Source of the DNA: Bacteroidales bacterium
GTDB taxonomy: Bacteria; Bacteroidota; Bacteroidia; Bacteroidales; ML635J-15
Reading direction: 5' to 3'
Assembly: GCA_028701945.1 (NCBI GenBank)
Contig: JAQVPT010000243.1
Coordinates: forward strand, 1-5,576
DNA: 5,576 bases
Part shown: piece by piece, positions 1-5,576 of the stretch
Layout: each line of letters opens with the position of its first letter
How positions within the stretch are numbered: position 1 is the stretch's first letter
Program-made: the position numbers and the translations under genes
The notes under the pieces: generated by a model
Databases searched by the model: none
Told to the model about the DNA's origin: nothing
What the model saw: only the letters and a program-made list of their open reading frames with translations

Positions 1-1887
1 GATGCAGTGCGAAAACGTCCAGCTATGTATATAGGTGACATTAGTGTAAAAGGATTGCACCATCTTGTATATGAAGTGGTAGATAACTCGATTGACGAAG
101 CTTTAGCAGGTTATTGTGATAAAATAAAAGTTACAATACGAGAAAATAATTCAATTTTAGTAGAAGATAATGGTCGTGGAATACCTGTTGATTTGCACGA
201 AAAAGAGAATAAATCTGCTCTGGAAGTTGTTATGACGGTTCTTCATGCGGGTGGTAAATTTGATAAAGATTCTTATAAAGTCTCTGGTGGTTTGCACGGT
301 GTAGGTGTTTCGTGTGTCAATGCCCTTTCAGAAAAATTGGTGGCTACGATAAAACGTGATGGTAAAATTTATCGTCAAGAATATGCTATTGGTAAGCCTG
401 TTGGGGGTGTAGAAATAATTGGAGACACTGTTGAAACTGGAACTGCTGTAGAGTTCTTTCCAGATAGTTCAATCTTTATTGTTTCTGAATATCAATTTGA
501 TATCCTATCTAACAGATTGCGTGAGTTGGCGTATCTTAACAAACAAATTAGTCTTATCTTAGTTGATGAAAGACAAAAAGATGAAGAAGGCAATGCTAGA
601 ATAAAAGAGTTTTATTCAACTGAAGGTCTTAAAGAGTTTGTTGAATATCTTGATGCAGGTCGCGAAAGTCTTATCGAAAATATTATTAATGTATCAAATG
701 ATAATAATGACGTTCCTGTTGAAATAGCTCTTCAATATAATACATCTTTTTCTGAGAATATTCATGCGTATGTAAATAATATCAATACAATTGAGGGAGG
801 AACTCATCTTACTGGGTTTAGGAGAGGCTTAACTCGTACTCTTAAAGCTTACGCCGAAGAGTCTGGTATGCTTTCTAAACTAAAATTTGATATTAACGGT
901 GACGACTTTCGTGAAGGCCTCACAGCGGTTATATCAGTTAAAGTTCAAGAACCTCAATTCGAAGGACAAACTAAAACAAAACTTGGTAACTCTGAAGTTA
1001 GTATTTTTGTAGATCAGGCGGTAAGCGGGCTATTAAAAAATTATCTGGAAGAAAATCCAAAAGATGCAAAAGTAATTGTTGAAAAAGTAATTCTTGCTGC
1101 AACAGCTCGTCATGCTGCACGTAAAGCACGGGAATTAGTACAACGTAAAAATGTTCTTGGTGGTGCCGGTTTGCCTGGCAAATTGGCCGACTGTTCCGAT
1201 AAAGACCCTGCAAATTGCGAATTGTACATAGTCGAGGGCGATTCGGCTGGTGGTACTGCAAAACAAGGAAGAGACAGGTTTTTTCAAGCAATTTTGCCTT
1301 TGAGAGGTAAAATTCTGAATGTTGAAAAAGCTATGCAACACAGAGTCCTTGATAATGAAGAAATAAAAAACATTTATACCGCTCTCGGAGTTACAATTGG
1401 TACAGAAGACGATACAAAACAATTAAATATTGCAAAATTAAGATATCATAAAATTATTATTATGACGGATGCTGACGTTGACGGTAGCCATATTATGACT
1501 TTGCTTATGACTTTCTTTTTTAGATATATGAAACCACTTATCGAAGGTGGTTATATTTATGTTGCAACTCCTCCACTTTATCTTATTCGTAAAGGAAAAA
1601 CTGAACGATATATTTGGTCAGAACAACAAAGAGAAGAAGTTGTATTTGAACTTGGACAAGGTAAAGAGTCAGGATTACATATCCAAAGGTATAAGGGTCT
1701 TGGAGAAATGAACGCAGTGCAATTATGGGATACTACAATGAATCCTGAAACTCGTACACTTCGTCAGGTTGATATCGATAACGCAGCAGAGGCAGATAGG
1801 ATTTTCTCAATGCTTATGGGAGACGAAGTTGCTCCACGTAGAGAATTTATCGAAGCTAATGCTACTTATGCTAAAATTGATGCGTAA
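1..1887 (+). CDS. gyrB: DNA gyrase subunit B (5' end cut off by the window)
   Basis: This is the ATPase subunit of DNA gyrase, which with GyrA introduces negative supercoils into DNA in the cytoplasm. The reading frame is open from base 1 (Asp-Ala-Val-Arg-Lys-Arg-Pro-Ala-Met-Tyr); the GTG at base 7 is an internal Val of the conserved AVRKRPAMYIG segment, so the true start lies left of the window, probably 20-30 codons away. GHKL ATPase motifs are present: the catalytic Glu in YEVVDNS (codon at 73), DNGRGIP (166-186), VSGGLHGVG (280-306) and the QTK loop (967-975). The TOPRIM domain has EGDSAGG (1234-1254) and the metal-binding DADVDGSH (1468-1491). The C-terminal domain has QRYKGLGEMN (1684-1713). 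The protein is short, with no large insertion after the TOPRIM motif, as in most non-proteobacterial GyrB. Gyrase is preferred over the related ParE because of the close match to GyrB throughout, but ParE is the alternative. The gene ends in TAA and is followed by its own terminator. Confidence 0.97.
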   Translation, partial: DAVRKRPAMYIGDISVKGLHHLVYEVVDNSIDEALAGYCDKIKVTIRENNSILVEDNGRGIPVDLHEKENKSALEVVMTVLHAGGKFDKDSYKVSGGLHGVGVSCVNALSEKLVATIKRDGKIYRQEYAIGKPVGGVEIIGDTVETGTAVEFFPDSSIFIVSEYQFDILSNRLRELAYLNKQISLILVDERQKDEEGNARIKEFYSTEGLKEFVEYLDAGRESLIENIINVSNDNNDVPVEIALQYNTSFSENIHAYVNNINTIEGGTHLTGFRRGLTRTLKAYAEESGMLSKLKFDINGDDFREGLTAVISVKVQEPQFEGQTKTKLGNSEVSIFVDQAVSGLLKNYLEENPKDAKVIVEKVILAATARHAARKARELVQRKNVLGGAGLPGKLADCSDKDPANCELYIVEGDSAGGTAKQGRDRFFQAILPLRGKILNVEKAMQHRVLDNEEIKNIYTALGVTIGTEDDTKQLNIAKLRYHKIIIMTDADVDGSHIMTLLMTFFFRYMKPLIEGGYIYVATPPLYLIRKGKTERYIWSEQQREEVVFELGQGKESGLHIQRYKGLGEMNAVQLWDTTMNPETRTLRQVDIDNAAEADRIFSMLMGDEVAPRREFIEANATYAKIDA

Positions 1888-1909
1888 ACAATTAATTTAG
1901 ATATTATAT

Positions 1910-1938
1910 TGGGCAACAAATTGTTGCCCATTTTTTTT
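1910..1938 (+). terminator. Rho-independent terminator of gyrB
   Basis: The arms TGGGCAACAA (1910-1919) and TTGTTGCCCA (1921-1930) are perfectly complementary around a single central A. In RNA this would fold as an 8-bp GC-containing stem with a 5-base AAATT loop. Eight T residues (1931-1938) follow directly. The stem begins 22 bases after the gyrB stop codon. There is no T-run on the other side of the stem, so it should act only on rightward transcription and not on the convergent minus-strand operon. Confidence 0.93.
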
Positions 1939-2068
1939 ATCTAACATTTAGATAGGAATTAGTTCTTTTTTTGAATGGATAATAAATTAGACTTTATGTT
2001 CTAATATATTTCAATTATAATCAAATACTCTGCTTTTTGAATTACTATCCTTAATAAAATTGTGTGTC

Positions 2069-2123
2069 GGTTTTGTCATGAAATTTGTTTTCGTAAAAAC
2101 GAACAAATTTACACGCCAAAACC
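2069..2123. repeat. Nested imperfect inverted repeat in the convergent intergenic region
   Basis: The outer arms GGTTTTG (2069-2075) and CAAAACC (2117-2123) match exactly. After an unpaired 5-by-6 base interior, the inner arms AAATTTGTT (2081-2089) and AACAAATTT (2102-2110) also match exactly. The apex can add a short CG pairing. It lies 21 bases past the stop codon of the minus-strand thioredoxin-like gene, where a terminator or mRNA 3'-end structure would be expected. However, no T-run follows on the minus strand, so it is not a standard intrinsic terminator. The rest of the 1888-2143 gap shows only AT-rich sequence and no coding frame. Confidence 0.45.
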
Positions 2124-2143
2124 TTTAAAATCTTTTAATCATT

Positions 2144-3640
2144 TTATTCCCCAAACATAAAGTCAAATCTTCCTCTTTCTTTTTCTAAATGCTTTTCGTA
2201 AGACTCGATGTATTTATAAATATAATCAGGCTTTATATCTTTTGTTATAATTTTATTGTGCTTATCAAGCACAAATAGACGCGGGGTTTTGTATGTACCG
2301 TAATAAATTTCATAATTTGTTGTGTCTTCTTTGTCGAATGCATTTATCCATGTAAGCTCGTTAGTGTTTATAAAATCAAGCCATTCTTTATGGGTTTTGC
2401 TATTGGTGTTAATTGCCATTACTTCTATGTTTGCAGACTTAAATTGTTCATAAGCGGTTTTTAATTCTAATATGGCATCAGTGCAAATATCGCAGTCGGT
2501 TTCCCAGAAAAATAAGATTTTATAATTTGAGTCTATACCATACATCGAAGTCTTATCTCCCTTAAAGTCGGTGAAAATAATATCTTTTGCAACTGAGCCG
2601 ATAAGATTGTATTGTATGCGTTCGATTCTCAACTTCATTATTTCATAAGCTTGTTGTGTTACCCACTCGGGTTTGTTTACTATAAAATAATTTCTGTAAA
2701 CATAAACTAAAATTCCTTCGAGGCGTAAATCGGTCGGTTTCTCATATCTTGAAATTAGGTAACTCAAAATATACTGTTGAAACTTTATATTATTGTTTGT
2801 TTTTGCTATTAAACTATCGATGTCTGAATAGACTTCGTTGAGTTTATTTGCTCTTACATCAAAAAAATAGTAGCAATAATCTTCTAACAGTTTGTGAAAA
2901 ATAAATTCAGGAGTATTTAATAATGATGATTCAGAAAAATCTACTCTGTCGAGATAATGTTGAATATAATATTTGTAGTGAGCCTCTGGATTAGAATATT
3001 TTAGTTGATTAATGCTATCGGGAGGCGTGAATGGTTCAAGAATAGTTAATGTCTTAAAAAGAAACTCATCAGAACTTAGTCCTGCTTTGTATATTGAGTA
3101 TAATTTAATTTGAGCAGTATTTAGATTATCAATTTTTTTTTGGACATGATTTACTGTGTCTTTTTGGTACATTTTAAAGAAATTTAGCTCCATTTCCAAT
3201 TGTACCCTTTGTTTATTTATTTCTGCAATTTGTTTTTGTAGTTCAATAAAAGTCTGATATTGTTTTTCTCCATTAATTTCTAATTTGTTCAAAACATCTC
3301 TTGCATCAGTTTTTATGGTGATGTCTTGAGTTTTTGCGATAATAAAATCAAATCTTGTTTGCGGAGGAATAATGATAAAGTAAACGCCTGTTTCTAAGGT
3401 TTTATCGGCAGAAAAAATTACAACTCCTTTTGTGGCAACAATAGAATCAATTACTTCAAAATCAGGTCCTTTGTGTTTGCCTAAATAAATAAAACTTTCT
3501 GGACAATTATTTATTTCGAGTTTAATATTATAGGCTGACAGATTGACATTTATTGTTAAGAACAAAGCAAATAAGCCATATTTAATAAATTTTAAATATG
3601 GCTTATTTGAAATGATGTTCACTCTATTTTTTCTGTTCAC
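2144..3640 (-). CDS. Secreted thioredoxin-like (TlpA/redoxin-type) protein with CDIC active site, DUF4369/DUF5106-like N-terminus
   Basis: A 498-residue protein predicted to be exported to the periplasm. The signal peptide covers about residues 1-36 (basic start, hydrophobic core near 22-30, cleavage likely after LSA). A beta-rich DUF4369-like domain follows at about 37-120, then a charged helical, possibly coiled-coil stretch at about 125-180, a helical DUF5106-like middle to about 345, and a thioredoxin fold from about 353 to the end. The fold carries Cys383-Asp-Ile-Cys386 after FFWETD and a cis-Pro motif, Thr452-Pro453. Both catalytic cysteines are present, so a thiol-disulfide redox role is likely; the CDIC dipeptide is unusual. 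The protein is collinear with the upstream neighbour along its whole length, showing tandem duplication. The start is a GTG at 3640, giving a 17-base overlap with the upstream gene. A second in-frame GTG at 3622, one base after the upstream TAG stop, is an equally good choice and still leaves a full signal peptide. No in-frame ATG exists near the start. The substrate is unknown. Confidence 0.85.
   Translation of the reverse strand: MNRKNRVNIISNKPYLKFIKYGLFALFLTINVNLSAYNIKLEINNCPESFIYLGKHKGPDFEVIDSIVATKGVVIFSADKTLETGVYFIIIPPQTRFDFIIAKTQDITIKTDARDVLNKLEINGEKQYQTFIELQKQIAEINKQRVQLEMELNFFKMYQKDTVNHVQKKIDNLNTAQIKLYSIYKAGLSSDEFLFKTLTILEPFTPPDSINQLKYSNPEAHYKYYIQHYLDRVDFSESSLLNTPEFIFHKLLEDYCYYFFDVRANKLNEVYSDIDSLIAKTNNNIKFQQYILSYLISRYEKPTDLRLEGILVYVYRNYFIVNKPEWVTQQAYEIMKLRIERIQYNLIGSVAKDIIFTDFKGDKTSMYGIDSNYKILFFWETDCDICTDAILELKTAYEQFKSANIEVMAINTNSKTHKEWLDFINTNELTWINAFDKEDTTNYEIYYGTYKTPRLFVLDKHNKIITKDIKPDYIYKYIESYEKHLEKERGRFDFMFGE
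3568..3609 (-). repeat. Perfect 18-bp inverted repeat (hairpin) in the signal-peptide codons
   Basis: The arm CAAATAAGCCATATTTAA (3568-3585) is the exact reverse complement of 3592-3609, separated by six bases (TAAATT on the plus strand). It lies entirely within coding sequence for residues Asn12 to Phe24 of the 498-residue protein. It begins 10 bases after the second GTG start codon (3622-3620). On the minus-strand transcript the 3' arm is followed by a T-rich but interrupted stretch (CTTTGTTCTT), so it resembles a leaky terminator or attenuator as well as a translation-initiation hairpin. The repeat itself is certain; its role is inferred. Confidence 0.85.
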
Positions 3641-5069
3641 GTCTTTCTTTTTCCTTTGTAAACTCTATCAGGCTTTTAATGTTTTCAACTCCGATTCGTT
3701 TTCCAATAATTTTCTTGTCTTTATCCAGCACATAAATTACTGGGGTGCTGTATATATCATAAAAATCTCTGAATTTTGAGTGAGGATATGGGCCGTCCCA
3801 AACATTATACCAGCCGTCTTCTGTCAGGTTTTTTGCGTCAATAAATTCTTCCCATTCATCTTTGTCGTACTGAGTATATACCGCAAAAATTTTAACATTT
3901 AATTCTTTTAAGCTGTCTCTATAGTATTTCATTAGTTTTGGGACTTCAGTTTTGCAGTGTCCGCAGTGTGGCTCATAAAATACAAGTGCAATATAATCAC
4001 CTTTTATATCGTGCAAATTATAATATTTATCATCTGTCCCTTGCATACGCTCTAGGTTGTAAGCAATTGCTCCAAGTTTTGTTGGAGTAACTTTTTCAAC
4101 CCTTTCAGCTAATTTTGTTAAGAAAGTGCTATCTGCCCAAGTTGCAAGACCGCTTAAATACCATTTTTCAGCAATGTCCACAAAAACGGCATCATATCCC
4201 ATTATTTTTGATGATTCAAAATAATGTAAAAGGTGAGAAACAGTGAATTGAAACATTAAACTGTCGCCTCCCTCATAGGCCTTTGTAATAATATTATTTG
4301 CTTCGGGAAGCAAGGAGTCAACTAGTGGAACAACCATTTTGTCAAAATAATAATTCAATTTTCCTTCAAAAATAGGAGTTCTTAATAATCCACTTTCGGC
4401 AAAGTCAACATAGTCAAAATAGTGAGATTTAAAATATTTATATTGAAATGATGAATCTGTTATAACGCCAGCTTCGTTTCTTGGCGGTTCTGGGATTTCG
4501 ATATCTTTCATTGCCAAAAGTATTTTTGAAAAGAAAGCATTAGGATTTGTATTTGCAATTTTATCCATGTACGCGATTCTTTCCTCATTTAGAGCTTGAA
4601 TTTTGTCAGCAACTATTTTCGCTTCAACTTCGTTACCTTTTGCTTTTTCATATTCTTTATTGAGTTTCATGCGTTTTTCTTGAATATCTGACATCTTATT
4701 CTGATATTCATTAAAGACCAAATTTTCTTTGCTCCCTTTTATTTTCATGTGTTCTACAAATCCAGCAGTATCAGTTTCAATAGAAAAACTGGTTTTATCT
4801 GCTATGAGGAATTCGAAGTAATTCATGTTTTTTGACGGCATTACTATGAGATAGATACCTTTATTTAGTTTTTTTTCTCCTCTAAATATTGCATTCCCTT
4901 TGCTGTCTATTACCGTGGTATCAACAACATATTTTTTTTCTCCAAAATGGTGTCCGAGATATATGACCGTATCACTAATACCATTTATTTTAACTTTTAT
5001 TTCATAATTCTGTGCAAATACTCCGATTGTAAATATTGCAATCAGAAGAGTAAAAAGAAAACGTTTCAT
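3624..5069 (-). CDS. Secreted thioredoxin-like (TlpA/redoxin-type) protein with CGHC active site, DUF4369/DUF5106-like N-terminus
   Basis: A 481-residue protein with a clear Sec signal peptide (MKRF followed by a hydrophobic core; cleavage likely after VFA at residue 19). There is no lipobox Cys, so it is probably soluble in the periplasm. After the signal comes a beta-rich DUF4369-like domain (about 21-112), a Lys/Glu-rich helical or coiled-coil segment (about 118-172), a helical DUF5106-like middle (to about 345), and a C-terminal thioredoxin fold. The active site is Cys369-Gly-His-Cys372 in FYEPHCGHCKTEVPKL, the same dipeptide as in protein disulfide isomerases, with a cis-Pro motif at Thr442-Pro443. 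A thiol-disulfide reductase, oxidase or isomerase role in the periplasm is likely; the substrate is unknown. The start is the ATG at 5069, with a purine-rich ACAAAG leader but no Shine-Dalgarno sequence, as usual in Bacteroidota. It is probably the first gene of a two-gene operon with its paralogue, which overlaps its 3' end. It ends in a very basic and acidic tail (KEKERREQKK). Confidence 0.9.
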   Translation of the reverse strand: MKRFLFTLLIAIFTIGVFAQNYEIKVKINGISDTVIYLGHHFGEKKYVVDTTVIDSKGNAIFRGEKKLNKGIYLIVMPSKNMNYFEFLIADKTSFSIETDTAGFVEHMKIKGSKENLVFNEYQNKMSDIQEKRMKLNKEYEKAKGNEVEAKIVADKIQALNEERIAYMDKIANTNPNAFFSKILLAMKDIEIPEPPRNEAGVITDSSFQYKYFKSHYFDYVDFAESGLLRTPIFEGKLNYYFDKMVVPLVDSLLPEANNIITKAYEGGDSLMFQFTVSHLLHYFESSKIMGYDAVFVDIAEKWYLSGLATWADSTFLTKLAERVEKVTPTKLGAIAYNLERMQGTDDKYYNLHDIKGDYIALVFYEPHCGHCKTEVPKLMKYYRDSLKELNVKIFAVYTQYDKDEWEEFIDAKNLTEDGWYNVWDGPYPHSKFRDFYDIYSTPVIYVLDKDKKIIGKRIGVENIKSLIEFTKEKERREQKK

Positions 5070-5099
5070 AAATTCTTTGTTTTAAATTATAATATAGTG

Positions 5100-5107
5100 C
5101 AAATTTA
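5100..5107 (-). promoter_or_regulatory. Candidate Bacteroidota-type -7 promoter box
   Basis: On the minus strand this reads TAAATTTG, an exact match to the TAnnTTTG -7 consensus of the primary sigma factor in Bacteroidota. It lies 30 bases upstream of the ATG at 5069, which would give a leader of roughly 20-25 bases. No TTTG -33 element is visible at the usual 19-21 base spacing; the nearest TTTG is about 28 bases upstream. In such AT-rich DNA a chance match is possible. Confidence 0.4.
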
Positions 5108-5133
5108 ATAAAATTATTAATACTTTTTATTTA

Positions 5134-5164
5134 GTCAAATTCTTTGCCAAAATAGTAATTTGAC
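5134..5164. repeat. 8+8 inverted repeat upstream of the thioredoxin-like operon
   Basis: GTCAAATT (5134-5141) and AATTTGAC (5157-5164) are exact reverse complements separated by 15 bases. As RNA from the minus strand the inside can add CT/AG and TT/AA pairs with single A bulges, leaving a TTGGC loop. It lies between the lptD-like stop codon and the candidate promoter. It could be the 3'-end structure of the upstream transcript or a dyad operator for the downstream operon. No T-run follows on the minus strand, so it is not a standard terminator. Confidence 0.4.
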
Positions 5165-5212
5165 GAATAATTATCAAATTGGTTTACTTTAATGATATTA
5201 TTTTTATCTAAT

Positions 5213-5576
5213 TTAGAAATTATCGTACCAACTACGTCTTTTTGCGAGTTTAAGGTCTTTTAGCATTGATGCTTTGACATTAATTTGAAACATATATGCC
5301 TTGTGTGCTCCAAAAGGGACTAAATGTAAGCTAGCTTCCCAGCAATGGAGGTCTCGATAAATGTCGATAGTTGTATAAGTTGCCTTATTTAAAATAAAAT
5401 CATAACCACTTCCAAAGCTTATTTTCCATTTATTTGTAAGGTTAAAGTCGCCTGTCATTCTGACATTTTGTGTTATGGTCGCTTCATCATAAGGTTTGTT
5501 GTAATTAAAGTTATAACTAAAACTTAAGTTCCATGGAACATCAAAATCAACATAGTTTTCTGGATAACCGTATAAT
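5213..5576 (-). CDS. lptD: C-terminal part of an LptD-like outer-membrane LPS assembly protein (5' end outside window)
   Basis: The frame is open to the right edge and encodes the last 120 residues before TAA at 5215-5213; the Met codon at 5458 is internal. The visible part alternates polar and hydrophobic residues in short strands (for example YVDFDVPWNLSFSYNFNY and TGDFNLTNKWKISFGSGYDF), as in a transmembrane beta-barrel. It ends in a terminal Phe (RRSWYDNF), the usual C-terminal signal for outer-membrane barrel assembly. The segments DIYRDLHCWEAS and INVKASMLKDLKLAKRRSW match what I recall of the C-terminus of the Bacteroidota LptD family, which inserts lipopolysaccharide into the outer leaflet of the outer membrane. 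A single Cys (codon 5342-5344) lies 43 residues from the end. Another large outer-membrane barrel is the alternative, since the N-terminal OstA domain is not in view. Confidence 0.8.
   Translation of the reverse strand, partial: LYGYPENYVDFDVPWNLSFSYNFNYNKPYDEATITQNVRMTGDFNLTNKWKISFGSGYDFILNKATYTTIDIYRDLHCWEASLHLVPFGAHKAYMFQINVKASMLKDLKLAKRRSWYDNF

Noticed and set aside
1..30. GTG at base 7 as the start of GyrB
   Set aside because: The frame is open to base 1 and the codons before it fit the conserved segment that precedes RKRPAMYIG, so the gene is cut by the window edge and not started there.
1307..1315. Arg instead of Lys at the position matching the E. coli GyrB Lys447 quinolone-associated site (LPLRGKILNVEKA)
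   Set aside because: As I recall, Arg here is normal in many bacteria, including Gram-positives, so it is a lineage difference and not a sign of resistance.
998..1422. Minus-strand open frames of about 95 codons inside gyrB
   Set aside because: They lie wholly antisense to well-conserved TOPRIM coding sequence and show no recognisable domain; they are shadows of gyrB.
1938..1954. Small dyad TATCTAA-CAT-TTAGATA just after the gyrB terminator, with a later T7 run at 1966-1972
   Set aside because: The stem is only 7 bp and almost all A/T, and the T-run is 11 bases away, so a second terminator is not supported.
3543..3779. A 78-codon plus-strand open frame across the junction of the two thioredoxin-like genes
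   Set aside because: It is antisense to both genes. Its start region resembles the sense signal peptide only because the 18-bp inverted repeat reads alike on both strands.

Overview
The window is AT-rich (about one third G+C by eye) and reads as a piece of a Bacteroidota chromosome, probably Bacteroidales-like. Three things support this. The GyrB subunit has the compact form without the large insertion seen in gamma-proteobacteria. There is a pair of secreted thioredoxin-fold proteins with the long N-terminal extension (DUF4369/DUF5106-like) typical of that phylum. The outer-membrane protein C-terminus at the right edge resembles the Bacteroidota LptD-type LPS assembly protein. A TAnnTTTG box, the -7 element of that phylum's main sigma factor, lies upstream of the thioredoxin pair. 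The order or genus cannot be fixed from this window.

Layout. Bases 1-1887 (+) hold gyrB, lacking only its first few codons to the left edge and closed by a clean intrinsic terminator at 1910-1938. A 256-base convergent intergenic stretch follows; it contains a nested imperfect inverted repeat (2069-2123) and no gene. On the minus strand, reading right to left, come the last 120 codons of an lptD-like gene (5576-5213), a 143-base spacer with an 8+8 dyad and a candidate promoter, then two genes: a 481-residue (5069-3624) and a 498-residue (3640-2144) periplasmic thioredoxin-like protein. These two overlap slightly, are tandem paralogues and probably form an operon.

How the genes fit together. 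gyrB is a housekeeping topoisomerase gene and is unrelated to its convergent neighbours. The two thioredoxin-like proteins share one architecture (signal peptide, beta-rich N-terminal domain, charged helical segment, helical middle, C-terminal thioredoxin fold) but have different active sites, CGHC and CDIC. That suggests different redox roles or partners. They lie just downstream of, and in the same direction as, an LptD-like gene. LptD of E. coli needs disulfides to mature, and the visible LptD tail here has a cysteine, so a functional link is possible but unproven.

The least expected DNA feature is a perfect 18-bp inverted repeat with a 6-base loop (3568-3609). It sits inside the signal-peptide codons of the second thioredoxin-like gene, about 10 bases after one possible start codon. 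It would fold into a strong mRNA hairpin at the junction of the two cistrons. No insertion sequence, CRISPR array, tRNA or rRNA was seen.
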